Assembly (NCBI GenBank): GCA_937927695.1 | Contig: CALBRU010000044.1 | Location: forward strand, 1-5,936 | Length of the DNA: 5,936 nucleotides | Origin: an uncultured Thiomonas sp. | GTDB taxonomy: Bacteria > Pseudomonadota > Gammaproteobacteria > Burkholderiales > Burkholderiaceae_C | Direction of reading: 5' to 3' | In this document: positions 1 to 5,636 of the stretch, in pieces | How positions within the stretch are numbered: the stretch's first letter is position 1 | How the letters are laid out: every line of letters begins with the position of its first letter | Translations under genes and position numbers: made by a program | Notes under the pieces: generated by a model | Told to the model about the DNA's origin: nothing | Seen by the model: the letters and a program-made list of their open reading frames with translations, nothing else | The model's database searches: none

Positions 1-47
1 GACCACCGAGATCTACACTCTTTCCCTACACGACGCTCTTCCGATCT
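1..47 (+). other. Illumina P5/TruSeq adapter (non-genomic)
   Basis: These bases match the 3' 47 bases of the Illumina P5/TruSeq universal adapter, ending in the well-known CGCTCTTCCGATCT. The first natural base is 48, where the sequence enters enolase in the correct reading frame (GAC = Asp). The match rests on recall of the adapter sequence but is unmistakable. It should be trimmed and not annotated as biology. Confidence 0.98.
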
Positions 48-851
48 GACATGCAAGAGTTCATGATCATGCCGGTGGGCGCGCCCAACTTCCACGAGGC
101 GCTGCGCTACGGCGCCGAGGTGTTTCACGCGCTCAAGGGCATCCTGAACGATCGCGGCCTGCCTACCACTGTGGGCGACGAAGGCGGCTTTGCGCCGAAC
201 GTGGCCAACCATGAAGCCGCGCTGCAACTCATCGTCGAGGCCATCGAGAAGGCGGGCTACCGCCCGGGCGAGCAAATCGCCATCGCCCTCGACCCGGCTT
301 CGAGCGAGTTCTACAAGGACGGCAAGTACCACCTTGAAGGCGAAGGCCTGGTGCTATCCACCGAGGAAATGGTCGAGTTCTACGACAACTGGCTGGGCAA
401 ATATCCCATCGTGTCCATCGAAGACGGCCTGGCCGAACAAGACTGGGACGGATGGAAGCTGCTCAACTCCCGTCTGGGCAAGAAGGTGCAGTTGGTGGGC
501 GATGACATTTTTGTCACCAACACCTCCATTCTGAAAAACGGCATTGCCGACAAACTGGCCAACTCCATCCTCATCAAGGTGAACCAGATCGGCACCTTGA
601 CCGAAACCTTCGCCGCCATCGAAATGGCCAAGCGCGCAGGCTGGACCGCCGTGGTGTCGCACCGCTCCGGCGAAACCGAAGACAGCATCATCGCCGACAT
701 CGCCGTGGCCACCAATGCCGGGCAGATCAAGACCGGTTCGCTGTCGCGCAGCGACCGCATCGCCAAGTACAACCAGTTGCTGCGCATCGAAGAAAACCTG
801 GGCGAAACCGCCCGCTTCCTCGGCCGCGACGTGTTCTACAACCTGCGCTGA
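48..851 (+). CDS. eno: Enolase, N-terminally truncated by fragment end
   Basis: Enolase interconverts 2-phosphoglycerate and phosphoenolpyruvate in glycolysis and gluconeogenesis. It is cytoplasmic, Mg-dependent, and in many bacteria also part of the RNA degradosome. The fragment holds 267 residues of about 430; roughly the first 160 are lost at the adapter junction. Numbering from the Asp codon at 48, the active-site residues are present: Glu4 in the QEFM motif, Glu45 in GDEGGFAPN, the metal ligands Asp82 (ALDPASSEFY), Glu125 (SIEDGL) and Asp152 (VGDD), the catalytic Lys177 (ILIKVNQ), the SHRSGETED loop (His205-Arg206-Ser207), and Lys228 (GQIKTGS). The ATG at 51 is an internal Met inside a conserved motif, not the start. 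The C-terminus (…GRDVFYNLR) is complete. ftsB follows after 24 bases, an order common in betaproteobacteria. No frameshift is seen. Confidence 0.98.
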   Translation, partial: DMQEFMIMPVGAPNFHEALRYGAEVFHALKGILNDRGLPTTVGDEGGFAPNVANHEAALQLIVEAIEKAGYRPGEQIAIALDPASSEFYKDGKYHLEGEGLVLSTEEMVEFYDNWLGKYPIVSIEDGLAEQDWDGWKLLNSRLGKKVQLVGDDIFVTNTSILKNGIADKLANSILIKVNQIGTLTETFAAIEMAKRAGWTAVVSHRSGETEDSIIADIAVATNAGQIKTGSLSRSDRIAKYNQLLRIEENLGETARFLGRDVFYNLR

Positions 852-875
852 TTTCACCCCACGCGGCCGATCGTC

Positions 876-1175
876 ATGCGCTGGGTCACCGTCCTGCTCG
901 TGAGTTTGCTGCTGCTGCTGCAGTGGCCGCTGTGGTTCGGCGAGCGGGGCTGGTTCGCGGTGCAACGGCTGGAAAATCAGCTCAGCCAGCAAGAGCAGGC
1001 CAACGCGCTGGCCCAGCAGGACAACGACCGCCTGGCCGCCGAGGTCCACGACCTGAAAGCCGGTCTCGGCGGTGTTCAAGACCAGGCCCGTCGCGAAATG
1101 GGCATGGTCAAGCCCGACGAGATTTTTGTGCAGATCGTGCCGCCCGCGCTGGCGGCCAGCGCCAGCGCCCGATAA
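876..1175 (+). CDS. ftsB: Cell division protein FtsB
   Basis: FtsB is a small bitopic inner-membrane protein that joins FtsL and FtsQ at the septum and helps activate septal peptidoglycan synthesis (FtsWI). The 99-residue length is close to the E. coli protein (about 103). It has a very short cytoplasmic N-terminus, one hydrophobic segment at about residues 4-20 (VTVLLVSLLLLLQWPLW), then a periplasmic coiled coil at about 28-65 rich in Gln, Glu, Leu and Asn. This is followed by the family-typical ARREMGMVKPDEIFVQIV stretch at about 70-87. The Leu run is encoded by five TGC-phase triplets at 907-921, a small microsatellite. The ATG at 876 is the only start that gives the normal topology, but I see no good Shine-Dalgarno before it. 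It lies 24 bases after eno, so co-transcription or coupling with eno is likely. It converges on hslO. Confidence 0.93.
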   Translation: MRWVTVLLVSLLLLLQWPLWFGERGWFAVQRLENQLSQQEQANALAQQDNDRLAAEVHDLKAGLGGVQDQARREMGMVKPDEIFVQIVPPALAASASAR

Positions 1176-1193
1176 AAATGCCCCGGCTGCCCT

Positions 1194-1226
1194 CAGTGGC
1201 GTATCAGTGGCGTATCAGTGACGTAT
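1194..1226. repeat. 11-bp tandem repeat, three copies, at the ftsB/hslO convergence
   Basis: The unit CAGTGGCGTAT occurs at 1194-1204 and 1205-1215, and once more as CAGTGACGTAT (one change) at 1216-1226. The third copy encodes the last residues of HslO (minus strand), and the hslO stop TGA (1215-1217) spans the junction of copies two and three. Because 11 is not a multiple of three, the TGA made at each unit boundary on the minus strand (1215-1217, 1204-1206, 1193-1195) falls in a different frame. All three minus-strand frames are therefore closed within 25 bases. No clear rho-independent terminator hairpin is seen in the gap between the two genes. Confidence 0.9.
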
Positions 1227-2156
1227 TGATGCCACCGGCGGTTGAACCAGAGTGCTGACAAACACCTGAGCCGCATCGATGGCATCAAAGGCATAGCCCT
1301 GACCGCAAAATTCACAGCGCACATCCACTTCGCCGCGCTCCGCGATAATCGACTCCACCTCCTCGCGTCCCAGCATGCGCAACATGCCCACAACGCGATC
1401 ACGCGAACAGGTGCAGTGAAAACGCGGAGTCTGCGGCTCGAAAACCCGGGCATCCTCTTCCCAGAACAGGCGCCTGAGCACTTCCTCGGGCGCGAGCTGC
1501 AACAGTTCTTCGGAAGTCAAGGTTGCCGCCAGATGGCGCGCACGCTGAAAGTCTTCGTCGGGTTGTTCCGCCCCCTCGGCGGTCTGTTTCTCACCGGGCA
1601 TGCGTTGCAGCAGCAGACCGCACACAGCCTCATCGTTGCTGGCCAGCAAAAGCAGCGAATCGACCTGCTCCGATTGCGCCAGATACTGCTCCAGCATGGC
1701 AGCGAGTGACGGCAGCGTCTGACCGTGCTCATCGGTCAGCGCCACAATGCCCTGGTAGGGCTGCAAGCCGGATTCGGGATTGCGCGGGTCGAGGGTGATG
1801 GCGCAGCGTCCTTTGCCATCTGGATTGATCAGCGACGCCAAGTCTTGGGGCAATGCTGCAGCCTCCTGCAAATCGTCGGCCATCTTGGCCGTTGCCCGCA
1901 ACCCGAAGTCGGGCTGACACTCGGCGACGGCGAGCTTCAGCGGACCGTCGCCCTGAATCTGCAAAATCAAGGCGCCGTCGAACTTCAGACTGCCCGCCAG
2001 CAAGGCGCTGGCCGCCGCCATCTGCCCGACCAGTGCGGCAACCTCCTGCGGATAGGTGCGGCGCTTGCTCAGTTCGGCCCAGGTGGACTCCAGACGGACG
2101 AGAACACCGCGCACATGGCCCGTGCCCAGCATGAATTTGACGATTTGATCGTTCAT
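1215..2156 (-). CDS. hslO: Redox-regulated chaperone Hsp33 (HslO)
   Basis: Hsp33 is a cytoplasmic holdase chaperone. Under oxidative stress its C-terminal zinc centre loses Zn, forms disulphides, and the linker unfolds to bind unfolding proteins. The predicted protein is 313 residues (E. coli about 292). The N-terminal substrate-binding domain covers about 1-190, the linker about 190-245, and the redox switch is C248-x-C250 … C281-x-x-C284. The 31-residue spacing between the two Cys pairs equals that of the E. coli protein. Linker features such as RLFWEEDARVFEP at about 229-241 are recognisable. A slightly longer, acidic Gln/Glu-rich stretch (GEKQTAEGAEQPDEDF) precedes the linker helix. The start at 2156 (MNDQIVKF) fits the family. 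The frame is open upstream for 63 more codons, but those are arginine-rich shadow sequence of the preceding gene. The start overlaps that gene's stop by 4 bases (ATGA). The C-terminal tail is set by a tandem repeat. Confidence 0.97.
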   Translation of the reverse strand: MNDQIVKFMLGTGHVRGVLVRLESTWAELSKRRTYPQEVAALVGQMAAASALLAGSLKFDGALILQIQGDGPLKLAVAECQPDFGLRATAKMADDLQEAAALPQDLASLINPDGKGRCAITLDPRNPESGLQPYQGIVALTDEHGQTLPSLAAMLEQYLAQSEQVDSLLLLASNDEAVCGLLLQRMPGEKQTAEGAEQPDEDFQRARHLAATLTSEELLQLAPEEVLRRLFWEEDARVFEPQTPRFHCTCSRDRVVGMLRMLGREEVESIIAERGEVDVRCEFCGQGYAFDAIDAAQVFVSTLVQPPVASIRH

Positions 2157-2680
2157 CGGTCTATCCGTTGAAGGTCTTGCGCAAAGAGCCGCGCGCGTTC
2201 GACGTAATGCTGGGTATTGCGATGCATGGCGTCGATGGCCTCGGGCGTGAGTTCGCGCGCCACGCGTGCGGGCGTGCCCAAAATCAGCACGCCATCGGGA
2301 AACACCTTTCCCTCGGTGACCAAGGCGCCGGCGCCCACCAGGCAATTGCGGCCAATCTCCGCGCCATTCAAGACCACCGCGCCAATGCCGATCAGACTGC
2401 CCTCGCCGATGGTGCAGCCATGCAGCATGGCCTGATGGCCGATGGTGACACGCGGCCCTACCGTGAGCGGATAGCCGGGGTCGGTATGGAGCACCGAACC
2501 ATCCTGCACATTCGATTCCTCTCCGATCTCGATGAGTTCGTTGTCACCGCGCAGCACGGCGGAAAACCACACGCTCGAACGCGGCAGCAGCCGCACTTTG
2601 CCCATGACCTGCGCGCCGGGCGCCACATAGGCATCGGCGGCGATCTCGGGGCGCCAGTCGGCGAATTGGTAAATTGGCAT
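2153..2680 (-). CDS. Gamma-class carbonic anhydrase family protein (YrdA/PaaY-like)
   Basis: This is a left-handed beta-helix hexapeptide-repeat protein of 175 residues, the normal size for the YrdA/PaaY/gamma-CA group, whose members bind a metal between trimer subunits. Repeats run from about residue 10 to 138 (for example IGEGSLIGIGAVVLNGAEIG), followed by a C-terminal helix at about 145-172. The three histidines expected for Zn or Fe binding are present: His65 (VLHTDPG), His82 and His87 (GHQAMLHGC), with the usual five-residue step between the last two. Arg44 and Asp46 (LRGDN) and Gln59-Asp60 (NVQDGSVLH) also match the family. True CO2 hydration is proven for few members, so the name states the family and not a tested activity. 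The ATG at 2680 has a good ribosome-binding site. It is the first gene of a leftward pair with hslO, joined by ATGA overlap, so translational coupling is likely. Confidence 0.93.
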   Translation of the reverse strand: MPIYQFADWRPEIAADAYVAPGAQVMGKVRLLPRSSVWFSAVLRGDNELIEIGEESNVQDGSVLHTDPGYPLTVGPRVTIGHQAMLHGCTIGEGSLIGIGAVVLNGAEIGRNCLVGAGALVTEGKVFPDGVLILGTPARVARELTPEAIDAMHRNTQHYVERARLFAQDLQRIDR

Positions 2681-2701
2681 GATGGATCACTCCAGAAAAA
2701 T
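2674..2701 (+). promoter_or_regulatory. Possible sigma70-type promoter for aat-bpt
   Basis: TTGGCA at 2674-2679 (one mismatch to TTGACA) is followed after 16 bases by AAAAAT at 2696-2701 (four of six matches to TATAAT). If used, transcription would begin at about 2708, the A of the aat ATG, giving a leaderless or nearly leaderless mRNA. That agrees with the lack of a good Shine-Dalgarno before aat. The -35 element would lie inside the start region of the opposite gene. The match is weak and chance cannot be excluded. Confidence 0.2.
2690..2693 (-). promoter_or_regulatory. Shine-Dalgarno of the gamma-CA-like gene
   Basis: On the minus strand GGAG (within CTGGAG, 2690-2695) lies 9 bases before the ATG at 2680. 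This is good spacing and supports that start. It is the strongest ribosome-binding site in the window and sits inside the 27-base gap shared with aat. Confidence 0.6.
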
Positions 2702-2707
2702 CAGGCC

Positions 2708-3451
2708 ATGAACTGGCAAATTCTCCAGCTTGGGCCGGGCGATGACTTTCCGCCCGCGTCAATGGCGCTCCCGGCATTGTCGCCTTTCCCCGGCCTGCTT
2801 GCCACGGGCGGACAACTCGATGCCGACACCCTGGAGCGAGCCTACCGGCAGGGCATTTTCCCCTGGTTCACCCCGGGCGAACCGCTGCTGTGGTGGAGCA
2901 CCGATCCGCGCATGGTGCTGCGGCCCGAGCAGTTGCATGTGACGCGCTCGCTGAAAAAATCGGCACGTCGATTCGGTCGCAGCGCCGATTGGCATCTTCG
3001 GATCGACACCGCCTTCCCCCGCGTGATGCAGCAGTGCGGCGCGCAGCGCGCCGACACCGGCACCTGGATCACCCTCGACATGCTCCAGGCCTACACCAGC
3101 CTGCACGCGCGCGGCCTGGCCCACAGTTTCGAGCTGTGGGAGGGCGATGCGCTGCGCGCCGGTCTGTACGGCGTATGCATCGGCCGCATGTTCTACGGCG
3201 AATCCATGTTCACCGAGGTGAGCGATGGCTCGAAAACCTTGCTGATGGCGCTGTGCGGGTTTTGTCTGCGCCACCGCATCGGTCTGATCGATTGCCAGCA
3301 GCAGACCGCCTATCTGGCGCAAATGGGCGCCGCGCCAATACCACGCGATGCGTTTTTGCGCCATGTGGCGCAAGCCACAAGGCAATCCGCCGTACCGGGC
3401 TGGCAGTATGATGATTCAACCTTTCTCACCGACTGCGCGCGCTGGCTGTGA
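2708..3451 (+). CDS. aat: Leucyl/phenylalanyl-tRNA--protein transferase
   Basis: Aat moves Leu or Phe from aminoacyl-tRNA to proteins starting with Lys or Arg, creating N-degrons read by ClpS and destroyed by ClpAP. It is a cytoplasmic GNAT-fold enzyme. The predicted length is 247 residues (E. coli 234). The family signature RQGIFPWFTPGEPLLWWSTDPR is at about 47-68 (Trp53). Residues matching E. coli catalytic or binding positions are Trp120 (TGTWIT), Glu165 in GESMFTEVSDGSK, and Asp195 and Gln197 in LIDCQ. The constant offset for the last four against E. coli supports the alignment. The start at 2708 gives the usual N-terminus (…DDFPPASMALP…GLLATGGQL). The frame is open for 180 codons further upstream, but only as antisense to the gamma-CA-like gene. 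No strong Shine-Dalgarno is seen. Its stop overlaps the GTG of bpt. Confidence 0.97.
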   Translation: MNWQILQLGPGDDFPPASMALPALSPFPGLLATGGQLDADTLERAYRQGIFPWFTPGEPLLWWSTDPRMVLRPEQLHVTRSLKKSARRFGRSADWHLRIDTAFPRVMQQCGAQRADTGTWITLDMLQAYTSLHARGLAHSFELWEGDALRAGLYGVCIGRMFYGESMFTEVSDGSKTLLMALCGFCLRHRIGLIDCQQQTAYLAQMGAAPIPRDAFLRHVAQATRQSAVPGWQYDDSTFLTDCARWL

Positions 3452-4203
3452 CCCATCCCAAAGAACTTCCACTCACCACCCTGCAGTTCTACGCCACGGC
3501 AAGTTACCCGTGCAGTTACTTGCCGGGCCGCATGGCGCGCTCGCAGGTGGCCACGCCCAGCCATCTGATCAACGCCGATGTGTACTCCGATCTGGTGCGT
3601 GCCGGCTTTCGTCGCAGTGGCCTGTTCACCTACCGCCCGCAATGCGAAGACTGCCAGGCCTGCCTGCCCATCCGCGTGCTGGCGGCGCAGTTTTCGCCCA
3701 ACCGCACGCAGCAAAGAGCCTGGAGGCGGCATGGCGATCTCTCGGTGCGCGTGCTCAAGCTCGGCTTCATCCCCGAGCACTATCAGCTTTATCTGCGCTA
3801 TCAGGCCGCGCGCCACACCGGCGGCGGCATGGACCACGACAGCATCGACCAGTACGCCCAATTTCTGCTGCAAAGCCGGGTGAACACCCGGCTGGTCGAG
3901 TTTCGAGCCCCCGCGCAGGCTGGCGCAGAGCTTGGCGCCCTCAAGATGGTCTCGGTGGTTGACGTGCTGTCCGACGGCCTTTCTGCGGTGTACACCTTCT
4001 TTGAAACCGCGGACATCGGCGCCAGCTACGGCACCTACAACATCCTCTGGCAGATCGAGCAGGCGCGCTCCATGCAGTTGCCGCATGTGTATCTGGGCTA
4101 CTGGATCGCGTACAGCCGCAAGATGGCCTACAAATCGAATTTCACGCCATTTGAAATCTACCGCGACGGCGGCTGGTTCAACCCGCTGTCCGCAAGCGTT
4201 TGA
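3448..4203 (+). CDS. bpt: Aspartate/glutamate leucyltransferase Bpt (ATE family)
   Basis: Bpt transfers Leu from leucyl-tRNA to proteins starting with Asp or Glu, making them ClpS/ClpAP substrates. It is the bacterial relative of eukaryotic arginyltransferase ATE1. The 251 residues start at GTG 3448, which overlaps the aat TGA (GTGA). The N-terminus MTHPKELPLTTLQFYATASYPC fits family members recalled from Burkholderiales, and there is no independent Shine-Dalgarno, so reinitiation after aat is likely. The N-terminal ATE domain (about 12-85) carries Cys22 in YPCSYLPGR and the CEDCQAC set (Cys66, Cys69, Cys72). The C-terminal GNAT-like domain (about 100-245) includes LLQSRVNTRLVEF, MVSVVDVLSDGLSAVYTFF and YLGYWIAYSRKMAYKSNF, all strongly conserved. 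The N-terminal cysteines resemble the ATE1 set reported to bind an iron-sulphur cluster, but metal binding here is inference. It converges on lutB, with 9 bases between stops. Confidence 0.96.
   Translation: MTHPKELPLTTLQFYATASYPCSYLPGRMARSQVATPSHLINADVYSDLVRAGFRRSGLFTYRPQCEDCQACLPIRVLAAQFSPNRTQQRAWRRHGDLSVRVLKLGFIPEHYQLYLRYQAARHTGGGMDHDSIDQYAQFLLQSRVNTRLVEFRAPAQAGAELGALKMVSVVDVLSDGLSAVYTFFETADIGASYGTYNILWQIEQARSMQLPHVYLGYWIAYSRKMAYKSNFTPFEIYRDGGWFNPLSASV
3874..3893. repeat. Interrupted palindrome inside bpt (9-bp arms, 2-base centre)
   Basis: The arm AGCCGGGTG (3874-3882) is the exact reverse complement of CACCCGGCT (3885-3893), separated by AA. It encodes part of the conserved Bpt motif QSRVNTRLV, so protein constraint may fully explain it. 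In the mRNA it could form a stem of about eight pairs with a small loop. Confidence 0.7.
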
Positions 4204-4212
4204 CCCCCGCCG

Positions 4213-5634
4213 TCATCCAGCCGCCTTGCCCTTGGCGCGCTGCGCGAACTGCTGCTTGAAGGTTGCCTGCGACGGCACGGGCAAATCACGATAGGCCGTC
4301 CACCCCGAGGCGCCTGGCAGGTTTTGCACCCGCCCGCGATCGCCCCCCATCAACCGCAAGACCCTTGACGCCAGTCGCACCCCCGGCCGATACAGCCAGG
4401 GATGCCGCGCGGCATAGCTCCACAGCCTCAAGGCCCAGCGCTCCATGCCCGGCCGCATTTCTCGCTCGAATTGCTGTTCGCGCATTTTGCGCAGCAGATC
4501 GGGCAGCGGGATTTTCATCGGGCACACGACCTGGCATTGCCCGCATAAGGTGGCGGCCTGCGGCAAATCCTGCGTGCTTTCAAGCCCCTGATAACTCGGA
4601 GTCAGCACCGACCCCATCGGCCCCGGATACACCCAGCCATAGGCATGTCCACCGATTTTCTGATAGACAGGGCAATGGTTCATACAGGCGCCGCAGCGTA
4701 TGCAGCGCAGCATCTCGGCGAACGCACCGCCCACCAGACTGGTGCGTCCGCCATCGAGCAGCACCACATACATATGCTCCGGGCCGTCGCGGTCGGCCTC
4801 GCGCTTCGGGCCGGTGAGCACGGAGAAGTAGTTGCTGATCGTCTGCCCCGTCGCCGAACGGGGCAGCAGGCGCATCACCGCAGCCAAGTCTTCGAGCGTA
4901 GGCAGCACCTTCTCCACCCCAGTCACCGCCACATGCACCCGCGGCAGGATGGTGCACATGCCTTCGTTGCCCTCATTGGTGACCAGGGCGACGGAGCCGG
5001 TTTCGGCCACCACGAAATTACCCCCGGTAATGCCCATATCGGCCGACAGAAACTTCGCCCGCAGCACCTCGCGGGCCTCACGGGTCATCTCGGGGATGTC
5101 GGTCTTGCGCGGCGTGTGGTGCGTGCGCGCGAACAGATCGGCGATCTCCTCCTTGTCCTTGTGCACCACGGGGGCGATGATGTGCGAAGGGGGCTCGTTG
5201 CCGTTGATCTGCAGGATGTATTCGCCCAGATCGGTCTCCGTCACCTGCACGGCTGCGGCTTCCAGCGCAGCGTTCAAACCCATTTCCTCCGACACCATCG
5301 ACTTCGACTTGATGGCCTGCTTGCAATCGTGCTTTCGGGCGATCTGCACCACCAGATCGGCGGCTTCCTGCGGGGTTTGTGCCCAGAGCACCGTGGTGCC
5401 GCGGCGCTGCGCTTCAGTTTCGAATCGCTCCAGCCAGACATCGAGCGTCTGCAGCGCCACGTTGCGACGGTTCACCGCAGCATCGCGAATCTGCTCGAAC
5501 CCGTCCAACGCGGCGATGGCCGCGGCCCGGCCGGTCACGAACTTGGTCGAGAGCTTCTTGAGGTTTTGCTGCAAACGCTGATCGGCCAGCTTCTGGCCGG
5601 CGCGCGCCTTGAAATGCAGAGTCTGTGATTCCAT
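4213..5634 (-). CDS. lutB: LutB-type iron-sulphur lactate-utilisation protein
   Basis: LutB (YkgF) is a cytoplasmic iron-sulphur subunit of the LutABC system that oxidises L-lactate to pyruvate, an FMN-independent alternative to LldD. The protein is 473 residues, typical for the family. The N-terminal LUD domain (about 70-295) includes KSKSMVSEEMGLN at 109-121, TGGNFVVAETGSVALVTNEGN at 203-223 and PRSATGQTISNYFS at 258-271. A ferredoxin-like segment has C311xxC314xxC317xxxC321P and then C364xxC367xxxC371P, consistent with up to two [4Fe-4S] clusters. The second motif lacks its first Cys (Ala361), which I recall as usual for LutB. A C-terminal region (about 375-460, FEREMRPGMERWALRLW…) follows. 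The ATG at 5634 lies 2 bases after the lutA stop, with a GGAAAG ribosome-binding site, so the two are in one operon. No lutC follows, because bpt converges immediately. Confidence 0.95.
   Translation of the reverse strand: MESQTLHFKARAGQKLADQRLQQNLKKLSTKFVTGRAAAIAALDGFEQIRDAAVNRRNVALQTLDVWLERFETEAQRRGTTVLWAQTPQEAADLVVQIARKHDCKQAIKSKSMVSEEMGLNAALEAAAVQVTETDLGEYILQINGNEPPSHIIAPVVHKDKEEIADLFARTHHTPRKTDIPEMTREAREVLRAKFLSADMGITGGNFVVAETGSVALVTNEGNEGMCTILPRVHVAVTGVEKVLPTLEDLAAVMRLLPRSATGQTISNYFSVLTGPKREADRDGPEHMYVVLLDGGRTSLVGGAFAEMLRCIRCGACMNHCPVYQKIGGHAYGWVYPGPMGSVLTPSYQGLESTQDLPQAATLCGQCQVVCPMKIPLPDLLRKMREQQFEREMRPGMERWALRLWSYAARHPWLYRPGVRLASRVLRLMGGDRGRVQNLPGASGWTAYRDLPVPSQATFKQQFAQRAKGKAAG
4843..4866 (-). 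repeat. Stem-loop inside lutB (8-bp perfect stem, 8-base loop)
   Basis: On the plus strand CTGCCCCG (4843-4850) and CGGGGCAG (4859-4866) are exact reverse complements around TCGCCGAA. In the lutB mRNA this forms a GC-rich hairpin over the codons for the conserved PRSATGQ motif. There is no U-tract, so it is not a rho-independent terminator, and codon constraint may explain it. Confidence 0.6.
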
Positions 5635-5636
5635 GA

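Noticed and set aside
907..921. TGC-phase triplet run in ftsB as a phase-variation tract
   Set aside because: Only five triplets are present and changes would stay in frame. It simply encodes leucines of the membrane segment.
354..1079. 241-codon open frame antisense to eno and ftsB
   Set aside because: It has low-complexity Gln/Gly/Val/His composition and complete overlap with two well-supported genes.
2157..2345. 63-residue N-terminal extension of HslO
   Set aside because: The extra peptide is Arg-rich out-of-frame sequence of the upstream gene. Hsp33 proteins begin as MNDQIVKF-like at 2156.
2168..2707. 180-codon open frame leading in frame into aat, as if aat had a long N-terminal extension or fusion
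   Set aside because: It is antisense to the gamma-CA-like gene, which has clear family motifs. The peptide resembles no family and aat's usual N-terminus begins at 2708.
3038..3052. 15-bp GC palindrome (7-bp arms around A) in aat
   Set aside because: Alternating GC in GC-rich coding sequence readily gives this, and nothing nearby suggests a binding site or terminator.
3310..4086. 258-codon open frame antisense to aat/bpt
   Set aside because: It has shadow composition and no family resemblance. The plus-strand genes carry catalytic motifs throughout.
4645..5628. 327-codon open frame antisense to lutB
   Set aside because: It is rich in His, Arg and Gly, with no recognisable domain. GC-rich genes with biased third positions routinely leave such open frames on the opposite strand.
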